DNA of 64,000 nucleotides, from NCBI GenBank assembly GCA_947494445.1, contig CANLVD010000004.1, positions 124,001-188,000 on the forward strand, in the 5' to 3' direction. The notes beneath the pieces were generated by a model. That model did not search any database, was not told the origin of the DNA, and saw only the letters and a program-made list of their open reading frames with translations. Below are positions 36,533 through 45,526 of the stretch, in pieces (the first letter of the stretch is position 1; each line of letters starts with the position of its first letter). This DNA is from an uncultured Paracoccaceae bacterium. GTDB lineage: Bacteria; Pseudomonadota; Alphaproteobacteria; Rhodobacterales; Rhodobacteraceae. The position numbers were made by a program, and so were the translations under genes.

Positions 36533-37057
36533 CTATACAGGCAGCTTTCCAGTCATGCTCTCTAGCACACCGTCGCGCCGGGTGACCTTGTGCCACAGCG
36601 CCCCAGCAACATGGGTCAGGATGAGGACCGGCAAGACGGTCAACGCGGCTTCGTGGATGTCAATCGTCATATTGATGAAGGCATCACCCAGGACAGGAGA
36701 CGCATAGGCGTATGCAATGGCAAGACCTGTTCCGACTATGGTGAAGACCGCTCCATAAAGGCCGCAGTGAACAGCGCGTGATGCCACGTGTTCCCACGAC
36801 GGCGCTTCTTGCGGCAAGCGTGTCGCCCCACCGATTTTCCGGGTCCAGAACAATCGGAACGCAAACAGCAGCCCCATGCCTGACGCAAACAACACTTCAA
36901 ACAGGAACTAGGCAGGGTCGGCCAGTTGGTTCACATTGTCGAGGCCTTTGGAATAGCCATAGGCAATCATCAGGATCGACAGCCAATGGATGCCTCGCGT
37001 GACAAAGCCATGGGGTTTGGCGATTGGTTTTGCACTTGATGCGGCAGGAGATGTCAT
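36533..37057 (-). pseudogene. Cytochrome b561 (bacterial type) gene with an in-frame amber codon
   Basis: Reading from an ATG at 37057: MTSPAASSAKP..., RGIHWLSILMIAYGYSKG, then TAG at 36910-36908, then FLFEVLFASGMGLLFAFRLF... in the same frame to 36533. Four membrane helices and the heme-b histidines (H in RGIHW, H in ASRAVHCG, H in IDIHEAAL, H in ILTHVAG) are all present, about 174 codons in total, normal for the family. Everything but one codon is intact, so a point mutation or error is likely; a GTG at 36895 could restart. Confidence 0.75.
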
Positions 37058-37081
37058 GGGGATGCCTATCTCTAGTCTGGA

Positions 37082-37279
37082 CTAGGCTGAGACTTCGGCG
37101 TCGGCCGGCTGCTCATTTGTCACGAAGGGGGCGGCAATCATTGCCACCCCAATGGCCAGCAGCCCGAACAGGGCAAGCGTGCCCACAACAGCAAACCCGA
37201 TGCCCGCCATGACGACGGCGGCGGCGAACAGAACGATGTTGGTCAGGGCATTGGCGAGTTTGTTGATCAGATTTGTCAT
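37082..37279 (-). CDS. Small two-helix membrane protein of unknown function
   Basis: 65 residues with two hydrophobic segments (about 14-32 and 34-50) joined by a glycine. GGAGA precedes the ATG. It lies between the histidine kinase and the cytochrome b561 gene on the same strand, so it may belong to that redox module. No family recognised. Confidence 0.6.
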   Translation of the reverse strand: MTNLINKLANALTNIVLFAAAVVMAGIGFAVVGTLALFGLLAIGVAMIAAPFVTNEQPADAEVSA

Positions 37280-37357
37280 TTGGGTATCTCCGGTTTCATC
37301 TTGTGTTTCGATGATTTGAATATGGAGATGCGGATTTACCCCTGCCTGACCGGAACC

Positions 37358-38632
37358 TTACAAGTGTGTAAAGTTGATTGCGACCTTGAGCCCCTGTGGA
37401 TCATTCACCGCAAGTTCAAGCTGCGCTCCATGTCGATCCGTAACCGCCCTGACCAGAGCAAGGCCAAGCCCTGACCCGTGCGTGCTGCGGGCTGCATCAA
37501 GGCGAACCATCGGTTTGACAATGTCGGCAAAAGCGGCGGGGTCTACGCCTGCTCCATTATCTGCCACACCAATAGTGCGGCCATGAGCGAACAGCGTGAT
37601 TTGATCGCCACCATGGACCAGCGCATTCTGGATCAGGTTTGCAATGGCCTGCACCAGCATCCCGCGATCCCCTTGCACGACGGCAGGCGCTTTGACATCC
37701 AGCGTCAGGGCCTTGTTCTCATCCTCGACGACCGGGCCAAAGGTTTCGGCCAGATCTTCCGCCAGCTCTGCCAACGGCACCTCTTCAAACCCGTCGCGCC
37801 CTTGCCCTGCTTCAATCCGGGCCACGCGCATGATGGTGTCAAATATGTCCGACAGGCGGCTGGCTTCTTCCAATGCAACACCACGTTCCTCACCATCCGG
37901 CAGCATCTCAAGCTGTGCGCGCAGTCGCGCCAAGGGTGTGCGCAGATCATGGGCAATACTGGCGCTGAGATGGCGTGTTTGCGCGACGAGCCGCTCCAGC
38001 TCAGCCGCCGTTTGGTCGAGGGTCTTCGCAATGTCGTCAAGGTCGTCCTTGGACCGCGTCAGGCCAGTGCGCGCTGTCAAGTCACCCGCCGACAACTGAC
38101 CCAAGGTTGCATTAATGCGCAGCAATCGACGCTGGGCGATCAAGCCGGCCCAGAGTCCAATGGCGAGGGTCACAACGACGACAACGCCGGCAGTCGACCA
38201 GAGAATTTGTGCAAGAAGTTCCTGCGCATCTTCATTTTCTTCGATTGGAACAGCCGCAAAGACCGGGCTTCCAGCACCGTCTTGCGCGACAAGAACCCGC
38301 CACGTGTCTGAACGCATCAGATCGTCGCGAAGCCGCACTACACCCCCTCCGCGCGAGACCACACGCACAAACGGATCAGGCAGCCCATCGAGATCATCCA
38401 AGGGCCGCAAGATCAGTGCGGCGCTGTCCAAACGGGTGTCCGCAATCGCTCCGCCCAGTGCAATCGTCGAAAGAGTGGCATCCAACCGTCGCTCGTTCGC
38501 CCGTTCCCCCAGGGTGAGGGCCACAAAAATAGCGACCACGAAACCAAGTGCAAAGATGCCCGACAGCAATGCCGCCAAGCGCAGTGTCGACGAGCGACGC
38601 AGCCACCTGAGTTGATGCACCCACCTATGCAC
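37358..38632 (-). CDS. Sensor histidine kinase
   Basis: 424 residues from a GTG at 38632 that overlaps the response-regulator stop; an upstream in-frame start would lie inside that gene. Two membrane segments (about 19-40 and 144-165) bracket a periplasmic sensor of about 100 residues; HAMP follows, H228 in ASIAHDLRTPL is the phospho-acceptor, and NLIQNALVHGG, VADNGAG and GSGLGLALV form the ATPase domain. Partner of the adjacent OmpR-type regulator. Confidence 0.92.
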   Translation of the reverse strand: MHRWVHQLRWLRRSSTLRLAALLSGIFALGFVVAIFVALTLGERANERRLDATLSTIALGGAIADTRLDSAALILRPLDDLDGLPDPFVRVVSRGGGVVRLRDDLMRSDTWRVLVAQDGAGSPVFAAVPIEENEDAQELLAQILWSTAGVVVVVTLAIGLWAGLIAQRRLLRINATLGQLSAGDLTARTGLTRSKDDLDDIAKTLDQTAAELERLVAQTRHLSASIAHDLRTPLARLRAQLEMLPDGEERGVALEEASRLSDIFDTIMRVARIEAGQGRDGFEEVPLAELAEDLAETFGPVVEDENKALTLDVKAPAVVQGDRGMLVQAIANLIQNALVHGGDQITLFAHGRTIGVADNGAGVDPAAFADIVKPMVRLDAARSTHGSGLGLALVRAVTDRHGAQLELAVNDPQGLKVAINFTHL

Positions 38633-39308
38633 CAAAGACGTAGCCTTCCCCACGCCGCGTGCGCAGCAAGGCGACATCAAACGGTTTGTCGATTTTGGCA
38701 CGCAGCCTGCTGATGTGGGTCTCGACCACGCTGGTCGTCGGATCAAAACTCATGTCCCAGACCTGCTCCAGAAGCATGGTGCGGGTTACAAGCCGACCGG
38801 GCCTGCGCATCAGGTATTCCAAAAGTTTGATCTCCTTTGCCATCAGGTCAATCTGCTGGCCTTGCCGCGTGCAGGTGCGCGCCAACAGATCAAGCGTGAG
38901 GTCGCTGTGGCGCAGGACGGTTTGCGTCGTCTTGGTGGGGTCCGCACCCTCCCGTCTGCGCCCAAGGGCACCGACACGCGCCGACAATTCAGCAAAGGCG
39001 AAAGGTTTGGTAAGATAGTCATCGCCTCCCGCTTCAAATCCTTCTACCCGTGCCTCGACTTCGCCCAAGGCGGTCAGGAACAAGGCAGGAGTGCTGTCTT
39101 TGGACGCGCGCAAAGATTTCAGAACCGCCAGGCCGTCCAGCCCCGGCACCATGCGATCGAGGATAAGAAGATCGAAATCCTGCCCCATGGCGGCAATCAG
39201 CGCATCCTTGCCATCGTCAAAGTGATCGACAACATGGCCTTCTTCACGCAATCCATTTGTGATCCACGGTCCAAGCTGGGCGTCGTCCTCCAAAAGCAAG
39301 ATGCGCAT
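38625..39308 (-). CDS. OmpR-family response regulator
   Basis: 227 residues from the ATG of MRILLLEDD. Receiver domain with acidic pair E7-D8-D9, phospho-acceptor D51 (LLILDRMVPG), T in LTALG and K in YLTKPF; winged helix at about 130-225 (VVETHISRLRAKID). QseB/PmrA-like subgroup by sequence. Downstream of a PepSY gene and coupled to the kinase gene. Confidence 0.93.
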   Translation of the reverse strand: MRILLLEDDAQLGPWITNGLREEGHVVDHFDDGKDALIAAMGQDFDLLILDRMVPGLDGLAVLKSLRASKDSTPALFLTALGEVEARVEGFEAGGDDYLTKPFAFAELSARVGALGRRREGADPTKTTQTVLRHSDLTLDLLARTCTRQGQQIDLMAKEIKLLEYLMRRPGRLVTRTMLLEQVWDMSFDPTTSVVETHISRLRAKIDKPFDVALLRTRRGEGYVFGA

Positions 39309-39396
39309 GGTGTTCCTTAGCGTGATTGTCAAACGGCGCCAGACCGCCATTCCGGCAGCCTAGCGCGCTAATCCTCAAGACGAAAACCGATTTCGA

Positions 39397-39726
39397 TCAG
39401 GCTTCGTCATCATCATCATCGTCATCACCCTCGCAATCGGAGCTTTCCGCTTCAACCTTCAAAATCTCGCCGGTGTCAGCGGCAATGTAGATCTCCATCT
39501 CGTTGCCATCGGAGCCGAGGACCTCGACCTCAAAAATGGATTTGCCACGGCGACGTTCTTGTTCGATCTCGGTCACTTCGCCGGGAACTTCCAAAAGCGC
39601 GATTTCAATAATCTGTTCCTTGGTCAAACCAGTCTGGTCTGCCGCCGATTGTGCAGAAACCATGCCCGTAATTCCGCCTGCCAAAACCAGACCTGTGAGT
39701 GCGCCTGCGAGATATTTGGTGTTCAT
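39397..39726 (-). CDS. Exported PepSY-domain protein with poly-aspartate tail
   Basis: 109 residues. Signal peptide 1-26 (VSAQ), one PepSY domain (about 33-94, LTKEQIIEIALLEVPGEVTEIE..FEVEV..GEILKVE), then an acidic tail of seven consecutive Asp (DDDDDDD-EA) after a cysteine. PepSY proteins next to QseB/PmrA-type two-component systems and cytochrome b561 are a recurring set. The tail could bind metal cations; that is inference. Confidence 0.85.
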   Translation of the reverse strand: MNTKYLAGALTGLVLAGGITGMVSAQSAADQTGLTKEQIIEIALLEVPGEVTEIEQERRRGKSIFEVEVLGSDGNEMEIYIAADTGEILKVEAESSDCEGDDDDDDDEA

Positions 39727-39795
39727 GTCTTTTCTCCGTTTTCATGTTGGGGACGACTTCGCTGCCGTCCGATGAAACAGAAATAGGAGGCCGCT

Positions 39796-39833
39796 CTTAC
39801 AGACACTCATCACGTAGCTTACATTTTGGTAAG
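39796..39833. promoter_or_regulatory. Candidate response-regulator site upstream of the PepSY gene
   Basis: CTTACA occurs at 39796 and again at 39818, 22 bases apart (two helical turns); the second copy is also the left arm of an inverted repeat CTTAC-N6-GTAAG (39818-39833). It is 70-107 bases upstream of the PepSY start. OmpR-family proteins bind such direct repeats; here inferred. Confidence 0.4.
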
Positions 39834-39983
39834 GTTGCGAAATGGACGAACACCTCGCGCTCACACCCCAAAGGATCGTCACTTCTGCCCCTTAATTCTC
39901 AGCCCTGAGCGGCAATGTGACCTGCACCTCTGAAAAAGTACTCGATTTGAGGTTAGCCTGTTCTCCAACTTAGGAGACAGACG

Positions 39984-40291
39984 ATGAAGAGAAGCGAATT
40001 CAGCGAAGACCAGATCATTCACAGCCCGGAAGGGTAATGCGAAGCAATGTCCCGAGAGGGGTGATTTAGAAGGAGCATCAGGCTGGGCTTGGCGCGAAGG
40101 AGCTGTGCCGCAAGCATGGGATCAGCGATGCGACATTTTACAAATGGCGCTCGAAATATGGCGGCATGGAAGTTGCCGATGCACGACGCTTGAAGACACT
40201 GGAACCCGAGAACACCAAACTGAAGAAGATGCTGGCCGAGCAGATGATGGATGTGGCCTCGCTGAAAAGGATGCTCGGAAAAAAATTTTAG
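39984..40291 (+). pseudogene. IS3-family OrfA (HTH) remnant
   Basis: Begins MKRSEFSEDQII, then a frameshift or stop within 20 codons; resumes as LGAKELCRKHGISDATFYKWRSKYGG...ENTKLKKMLAEQ to a TAG at 40291. This is the helix-turn-helix plus leucine-zipper OrfA of IS3-family elements, inactivated near the N-terminus. Confidence 0.8.
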
Positions 40292-40319
40292 GCCCGGTTC
40301 GAGGAGGAATGCTGGGGAC

Positions 40320-41069
40320 TGAGTCATGTAGACCAAGCGCTACGCTCAACGCCGCGCCTGTGCGTAGGCCGGGATCGATCCGCACGTGTATCGGCATCGG
40401 TTCGGCTACCGGCGTCTGCACATCCTGCTGAAGCGCGAGGGATGGCAAGCGAACTGGAAGAAGCTGTACCGGCTCTACCGCGAAGAAGGGTTCACCGTCC
40501 GTAAACGCAGCGGGTGCAAGCGGGCAGTCGGCACCAGAACACCCATGACGATCCCGCAGGGGCCGAACCAGCGATGGTCGCTCGACTTCATGTCGGACGC
40601 GCTGGAGGATGGGCGCAGGTTCCGCGTGCTGAAGATGATCGATGACTTCAGCCGGGAATGCCTGGCCGCTGTGGTTGATACGTCCATCGGTGGTGCGCGT
40701 GTCGGCCGTGAACTGGATCGGATCGCTGATTTGCGCGGGGATCCTTGCATGGTTGTCTCGGACAACGGCACGGAACTGACGAGCAACGCGATGCTGAAAT
40801 GGCAGTAAGACCGCCAAGTCAGCTGGCACTACATCGCGCCCGGCAAGCCCATGCAGAACGGCTTGGTGGAAAGCTTTAACGGAAGAATGCGCGAAGAATG
40901 CCTCAACGAACACCTGTTCCCATCTCTGCGCCCCGCCTGCCGCACGATTGCGGCTTGACGCGCCGACGAAAATCACAACCGGCCTCACTCTAGCCTCGCT
41001 GGCCTGACGCCATACGAATATGCCAACCGGTCAAAAGAAGACCAAAACCTGAACAGAGCTAACTTATAA
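40320..41069 (+). pseudogene. IS3-family OrfB (DDE transposase) remnant
   Basis: Pieces in one frame: RHRFGYRRLHILLKREGW, RWSLDFMSDAL (first Asp), MVVSDNGTELTSNA (second Asp), then TAA after KWQ at 40806-40808, then [20 protein letters not shown] (Glu), a TGA after RTIAA, and NRPHSSLAGLTPYEYANRS to 41069. Two in-frame stops make it inactive though all three catalytic residues remain. Confidence 0.85.
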
Positions 41070-41152
41070 ACGCGGGTTCTCAGGGGAGCAGGTCACTTTG
41101 ATGCTGGAAAACCGCGATCGAGTATCATTCTGACGGCAGGGATGAGTTTCCT

Positions 41153-42043
41153 CTACTCGGTCAAGGGCACGCAGCTTTCTGTGAGTGCGTCCATCATTGC
41201 CCTCATGCGCCTGTTTAGGCGGCGTTTGCTGCTGTGAACCAAGTAGATGCCGTAGTCGGCGTGCTTAAGATGCGGCAGCACAGATACCAAGTTACCGTTT
41301 TGAACCTCGCTTTCTACGACGAACAGTGGCAACCGGATAATCCCGCCATCATTTAACGCTGCATCCAGCAGAAATGTCCCGTAGTTGGATCTCAAGGCGG
41401 GGCGAAACCTGACCGTTTTTCGTTTACCGTCCTGCTCAAAAGCCCAAGTCGCGCGGCGTTCCGATCCATAGTGCAAGAGTGGGTGGTCTGACAATTCCTC
41501 GAAGCTTTCTGGCAGCTGGTGGGTCGCCGCGTATCCTTGGCTTACGAACAAACCATGCTGCGTGGTGCCGAGCCGATGGCAGTGCAGACCGTGTAGTTCA
41601 GTAGCTGTTACGCGCACCGCGAGGTCATAATTCTCATTATCTAAATCGATGGTCCGATCATCGAAGTCTATGGTCAGGTCGATGTTGGGGTGATCCTGAG
41701 CGAACTTGAACAACGTCGGTTTGAGGTACGCCAGTCCGAACTCACGGGCGATGGTGATGGACATCGGCCCCTTGAGCGTATGGCCCACTTTTAAAAAGTC
41801 GGAATCTAGTTCGTCGACCTCAGCCACCATGTGGCTGGCGCGTTGGTAAAGCTCTTGTCCGGCGCTCGTGATTTCCCACACGCGGGGTTGGCGGTCGATC
41901 AGGCGGACGGAGTAGCGGTCTTCCAGCTGGGCCAACCTGCGGCTGACCGCTGATTTGGCGATGCTCATCTCTTCTGCTGCACGGGCGATCCCGCCTCTTT
42001 CTACGATTTTCACGAAAAGGCGGAGGTCTTCGATCTGGCCCAT
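41153..42043 (-). CDS. LysR-family transcriptional regulator of the redox gene cluster
   Basis: 296 residues from the ATG of MGQIEDLRLFV at 42043; an upstream extension of 25 residues is possible but atypical. Winged helix about 3-60 (GGIARAAEEMSIAKSAVSRRLAQLED), effector domain about 90-290. It diverges from a tight six-gene set beginning at 42225 with a near-perfect 19-base palindrome between them, so it is the likely regulator. Confidence 0.9.
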   Translation of the reverse strand: MGQIEDLRLFVKIVERGGIARAAEEMSIAKSAVSRRLAQLEDRYSVRLIDRQPRVWEITSAGQELYQRASHMVAEVDELDSDFLKVGHTLKGPMSITIAREFGLAYLKPTLFKFAQDHPNIDLTIDFDDRTIDLDNENYDLAVRVTATELHGLHCHRLGTTQHGLFVSQGYAATHQLPESFEELSDHPLLHYGSERRATWAFEQDGKRKTVRFRPALRSNYGTFLLDAALNDGGIIRLPLFVVESEVQNGNLVSVLPHLKHADYGIYLVHSSKRRLNRRMRAMMDALTESCVPLTE

Positions 42044-42134
42044 AGTTCGGCTCTCCCGTTCATTTGCGCGGATGCGCATGCCGCTTGGATACAACGGAGC
42101 ACCCAAAACGGGAAGCACAATGGTGTTCTCATTT

Positions 42135-42153
42135 TGCGACCCCTGGGGTCACA
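42135..42153. promoter_or_regulatory. Near-perfect 19-bp palindrome, candidate LysR operator
   Basis: TGCGACCCC-T-GGGGTCACA: nine-base arms around one central T with a single mismatch; the inner 13 bases are a perfect palindrome. It lies 92 bases upstream of the lysR start and 71 bases before the first gene of the redox cluster. Seen directly; regulatory role inferred. Confidence 0.55.
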
Positions 42154-42224
42154 TTTTTCCGACTAGAGAGATTTCTGGCAACCCGTAGCTTGCAGGCTGT
42201 CACATCGCAAACCCGGAGAAACCA

Positions 42225-43442
42225 ATGAGACTTACGAAATCTATTCTAACCGCAAGCGCTTTGGCGCTGATCGTGGCGAGCGCAGTTCAGGCGCAGTCGC
42301 TGTCTTCAGCAGGCGCGTTGGCTTTCGACGACGCGGACACCCTCTTTGTGGGCGATGCCAAAGCGGGGCTGGTTCATGCCTTTGATCTTGGTGACGCGCT
42401 TGCCGACCAATCCGGCTATCAGCTTGGCCGCGCACAGACCTTTGAAGGGCGCACGATCTTCAACAACCTTGATGTGGAGATTGCAGCTATCTTGGGTGTT
42501 GAGCCAGAACAGGTCGTGATCAACGACATGGTGGTTCACAAGCCCAGCAAGCAGATTTTCCTGTCGGTGCATCGTGGGCATGGACCGGATGCCGAAGCAG
42601 TAATCGTGTCGGTCAATAACGGCGCGCTTGAGCTGGTCGATCTGGCGGCAGCCGATCATTCGTCAATTTCTGTTGGGCCAGTGCCAACCTCTGCCACGCT
42701 CGAATTCGGGCAACCGCTCAACACGCTGGCCATCACGGACATCGACTACTACCAAGGTGAAATACTGGTGGCGGGTATCTCGAACGAGGAATTCAGCTCC
42801 AAGCTGCGGCGGATGCCATTCCCGTTCACCGACGATATCAGCACGTCATCCATTGAAATCTGGCACGCTGTTCACGCGCAATATGAGACCCGTGCGCCGA
42901 TCATCACCCAGACGGTGGCCGAGTTGGATGGTATTGTGACCCTGATCGCGATCTATGCCTGTACGCCCATCGTGAAGATCCCGTTGTCCGAATTGACAGA
43001 CGGTGCAGAGGTTAAGGGGACGATGATTGGCGAGATGGGCTTTGGCAACACGCCACTGGACATCGTGCCGTACGTAAACGCGTGGGATGGCAGCAGCAAT
43101 GTTGTGGTGACCAACACCAACCGTTCTGCTGCGTCACTGAGCCTTGCCGGTCTCGCCGACGCAGGGGCAATGCCAGAGGGAGAAGGCGTCCAGCCGGTGT
43201 TCTCTGTCGCAGGTGTGGAGCAGTTTCCGCTGCCAATGAGCGGGACGATGCATCTGGATACGTTGGATGAGAACTACGCTGTGGTGGTGCGCACCAGCCC
43301 CGAGGACCCGCGCAACATTCAGCTTCACACGATCCCGTTGCCGTTCTTCTTTGATCGTGCGGATCACGTGGTGGAAATGAATTTTGAAGGCAGCCCCGAT
43401 CCGTTCGGCTACAAGGCAGCGCCTCCTCTCGAGTTCAACTGA
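42225..43442 (+). CDS. Secreted protein of unknown function (possible beta-propeller)
   Basis: 405 residues. Signal peptide 1-23 (AVQAQS). The rest is rich in short beta-strand-like repeats such as ALAFDDADTLFVGDAKAGLVHAFDL and IFLSVHRGHGPDAEAVIVSV, compatible with a beta-propeller, plus the motif TNRSAASLSL. Only one cysteine is visible after the signal peptide and no metal motif is obvious. First gene of the cluster; the next gene starts at the last base of its stop codon (TGATG). Confidence 0.65.
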   Translation: MRLTKSILTASALALIVASAVQAQSLSSAGALAFDDADTLFVGDAKAGLVHAFDLGDALADQSGYQLGRAQTFEGRTIFNNLDVEIAAILGVEPEQVVINDMVVHKPSKQIFLSVHRGHGPDAEAVIVSVNNGALELVDLAAADHSSISVGPVPTSATLEFGQPLNTLAITDIDYYQGEILVAGISNEEFSSKLRRMPFPFTDDISTSSIEIWHAVHAQYETRAPIITQTVAELDGIVTLIAIYACTPIVKIPLSELTDGAEVKGTMIGEMGFGNTPLDIVPYVNAWDGSSNVVVTNTNRSAASLSLAGLADAGAMPEGEGVQPVFSVAGVEQFPLPMSGTMHLDTLDENYAVVVRTSPEDPRNIQLHTIPLPFFFDRADHVVEMNFEGSPDPFGYKAAPPLEFN

Positions 43443-44512
43443 TGCGGGCGGTGAAGCATTTGGTGCGGCAGGCTTTGCTTGCCGCATTCATCGCGCTGCC
43501 TTTGCCCAGCTTGGCGGAGGTTGCTGCGCGCTTTGATCTGGTGTCGGGAGCCGTCGTAGTGACAGGCCTTGAGGGTGCAGATCGCGCGGCATTGCTGGCA
43601 AATCCTGAGCTACTGCGATTGCAAGTCGCGAGCTTAGACAGCACGCGCGGCATGCTCGTCACCCTTCAGGATCAAGGTGCAAACCTTATCATACAACCGC
43701 GTTTCGATCTGAAGTCGGGGACCGTTTACACACTTGACCTGAATGGTACGGCCCTTGAAATTGTGCCCCCAATTGCAGAGGCAACGGTCCCGCGTTTGGT
43801 TGGTTTCTCCCCGTCTCAGGCGGTTATTCCGGCCAATACATTGCGGCTCTACCTCCATTTCTCGGAGCCCATGGCGCGCGGGCAGCTTCGTGAAGCTGTG
43901 CATCTGATTGGCCGGGATGGCACTGAGGTGCCAAGCCCTTTCCTCAGCCTTGAAGCGGAACTTTGGGACCCCACCCAAACCCGCGCAACGCTGCTGCTCG
44001 ATCCCGGGCGGATCAAGCAAGGCGTGGGACCAAATACGCAAGGTGGTGCACCTTTGATGACGGGCGAGGCCTATCGGCTTGTCGTCGCTGAAGCGATGCA
44101 AAGTGCGGCAGGTGCCCCTCTTGGACAAGAGGCCTCGGTGGCCTTTCGGGTTGGTGAAGCAGAACGGCAGGCGATTGTACCTGATGGCTGGCAAATCCTT
44201 CCACCACCTGTGGGCAGCTATGCACCGGTGACTGTTGCCTTTGACAGGATCATCGACAGCGGAGCCGTCTTGCGGTTGCTCACGGTGGAAGATCCGCAAG
44301 GGGTCCCTGTTCGCGGTCAACTCGAAACCGATGGCGGTGGGTGGAGCTTGATCCCAGACCAACCGTGGCAGAGGGGCACTTACAAACTGATCGTCGATCC
44401 TGAACTCGAGGACGTTTCAGGTAATACGATCGGGGCAGCTTTTGACGCGGTTGCTGGCACCATCGGGACCAAACAAGAGCCTGTCACTGTTACTTTCAAT
44501 ATCACGCAATAG
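43442..44512 (+). CDS. Exported protein with Big_5/SbsA Ig-like domains
   Basis: 356 residues with a signal peptide (about 1-26, PSLAE). PRLVGFSPSQAVIPANTLRL-YLHFSEPM (about 116-145) is the start of a Big_5-type Ig-like domain, and a second begins at YAPVTVAFDRIIDSGA (about 258). Such domains are adhesive or structural and bind partner proteins or substrate. Translationally coupled to the preceding secreted protein, which suggests the two act together outside the cytoplasm. Confidence 0.65.
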   Translation: MRAVKHLVRQALLAAFIALPLPSLAEVAARFDLVSGAVVVTGLEGADRAALLANPELLRLQVASLDSTRGMLVTLQDQGANLIIQPRFDLKSGTVYTLDLNGTALEIVPPIAEATVPRLVGFSPSQAVIPANTLRLYLHFSEPMARGQLREAVHLIGRDGTEVPSPFLSLEAELWDPTQTRATLLLDPGRIKQGVGPNTQGGAPLMTGEAYRLVVAEAMQSAAGAPLGQEASVAFRVGEAERQAIVPDGWQILPPPVGSYAPVTVAFDRIIDSGAVLRLLTVEDPQGVPVRGQLETDGGGWSLIPDQPWQRGTYKLIVDPELEDVSGNTIGAAFDAVAGTIGTKQEPVTVTFNITQ

Positions 44513-44530
44513 ACACGCAGGAGGCATATC

Positions 44531-45526
44531 ATGGGATTGCTGCAAAACGGGAAGTGGGTCGACCAATGGTACGACACGAGGTCAACTGACGGACGCTACA
44601 TGCGCAAACCATCCGCCTTTCGCAATTGGGTAACCGCCGATGGCAGTGCGGGGCCTTCGGGTGTGAGCGGGTTTAAGGCAGAAGCCGGGCGCTATCATCT
44701 ATATGTGTCTCTCGCCTGTCCTTGGGCGCATCGCACGTTGATTTTCCGGGCGCTGAAAGGCCTTGAAGATTTGATCGATATCTCGATTGTGCATTGGTTC
44801 ATGGGGCCGAATGGCTGGACCTTTGCGCCCGGCGATGGATCAACCCCGGACCCGATCAACAATGCCGCGTTTCTGCATCAGGTCTACACTGCGGCCAAAC
44901 CTGATTTCTCCGGTCGGGTGACTGTGCCGGTCCTGTGGGACAAGCAAGTGAACACCATCGTTTCTAACGAATCCGCTGACATTATTCGCATGTTCAACTC
45001 GGCTTTCGACGCTGTCGGTGCAGCCCCCGGCGATTTTTATCCTCAAGCTGAGCAACAGGAGATCGACGCGCTCAACGCCCGTATTTACGACACGGTCAAC
45101 AACGGGGTCTACAAAACGGGTTTCGCGACGACACAAGCCGCATACGAAGAAGCACTTGATCCGTTGTTTGAGACGCTCGACTGGCTAGAGGAACGTTTGT
45201 CCACAAACCGCTATCTGATGGGGGATCATCTGACCGAGGCGGATTGGCGCTTGTTCACAACGCTGCTGCGGTTTGATCCGGTCTATGTCGGACACTTCAA
45301 ATGCAACCTCCGTCGTATTGCCGATTATCCGAACCTCTCGGGATATGTCCGCGATCTCTACCAACGCCCAGGCGTCGCGGCGACCGTCGACATCGCCTAC
45401 ATCAAAAAACACTACTACGGCAGCCATGAGACGGTGAACCCGACCCGCGTTGTCCCGAAAGGGCCGCTTGTCGACTATGCCGCCCCACACAACCGCGCCG
45501 CTTTGAACAAGGAAGCTTCTCTATGA
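44531..45526 (+). CDS. Glutathionyl-hydroquinone reductase (omega-class GST-like, YqjG/EcM4 family)
   Basis: 331 residues. Thioredoxin-fold active site CPWAHR with catalytic C63; the family body WFMGPNGWTF, TVPVLWDK, NESADIIRMFN, NNGVYKTGFAT and FDPVYVGHFKCN matches glutathionyl-hydroquinone reductases, which remove glutathione from glutathionyl-hydroquinones in the cytosol. CAGGAGG precedes the ATG. Its stop overlaps the next start (ATGA). Confidence 0.92.
   Translation: MGLLQNGKWVDQWYDTRSTDGRYMRKPSAFRNWVTADGSAGPSGVSGFKAEAGRYHLYVSLACPWAHRTLIFRALKGLEDLIDISIVHWFMGPNGWTFAPGDGSTPDPINNAAFLHQVYTAAKPDFSGRVTVPVLWDKQVNTIVSNESADIIRMFNSAFDAVGAAPGDFYPQAEQQEIDALNARIYDTVNNGVYKTGFATTQAAYEEALDPLFETLDWLEERLSTNRYLMGDHLTEADWRLFTTLLRFDPVYVGHFKCNLRRIADYPNLSGYVRDLYQRPGVAATVDIAYIKKHYYGSHETVNPTRVVPKGPLVDYAAPHNRAALNKEASL

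Larger units (their letters stand above)
39918..41095 (+). mobile_element. Dead IS3-family element (IS407-like ends)
   Basis: About 1.18 kb bounded by imperfect inverted repeats: TGACCTGCACCTCTGA at the left and, on the reverse strand, TGACCTGCTCCCCTGA at the right. It carries two overlapping transposase frames of IS3 layout, both broken by stop codons. The flanks (…GCAAT / …TTTGA) show no matching target duplication, so the insertion is old or its edges were rearranged. Confidence 0.85.

Noticed and set aside
39911-41100. Target-site duplication around the IS element
   Set aside because: Flanking bases do not match for 3 or 4 positions on the two sides.
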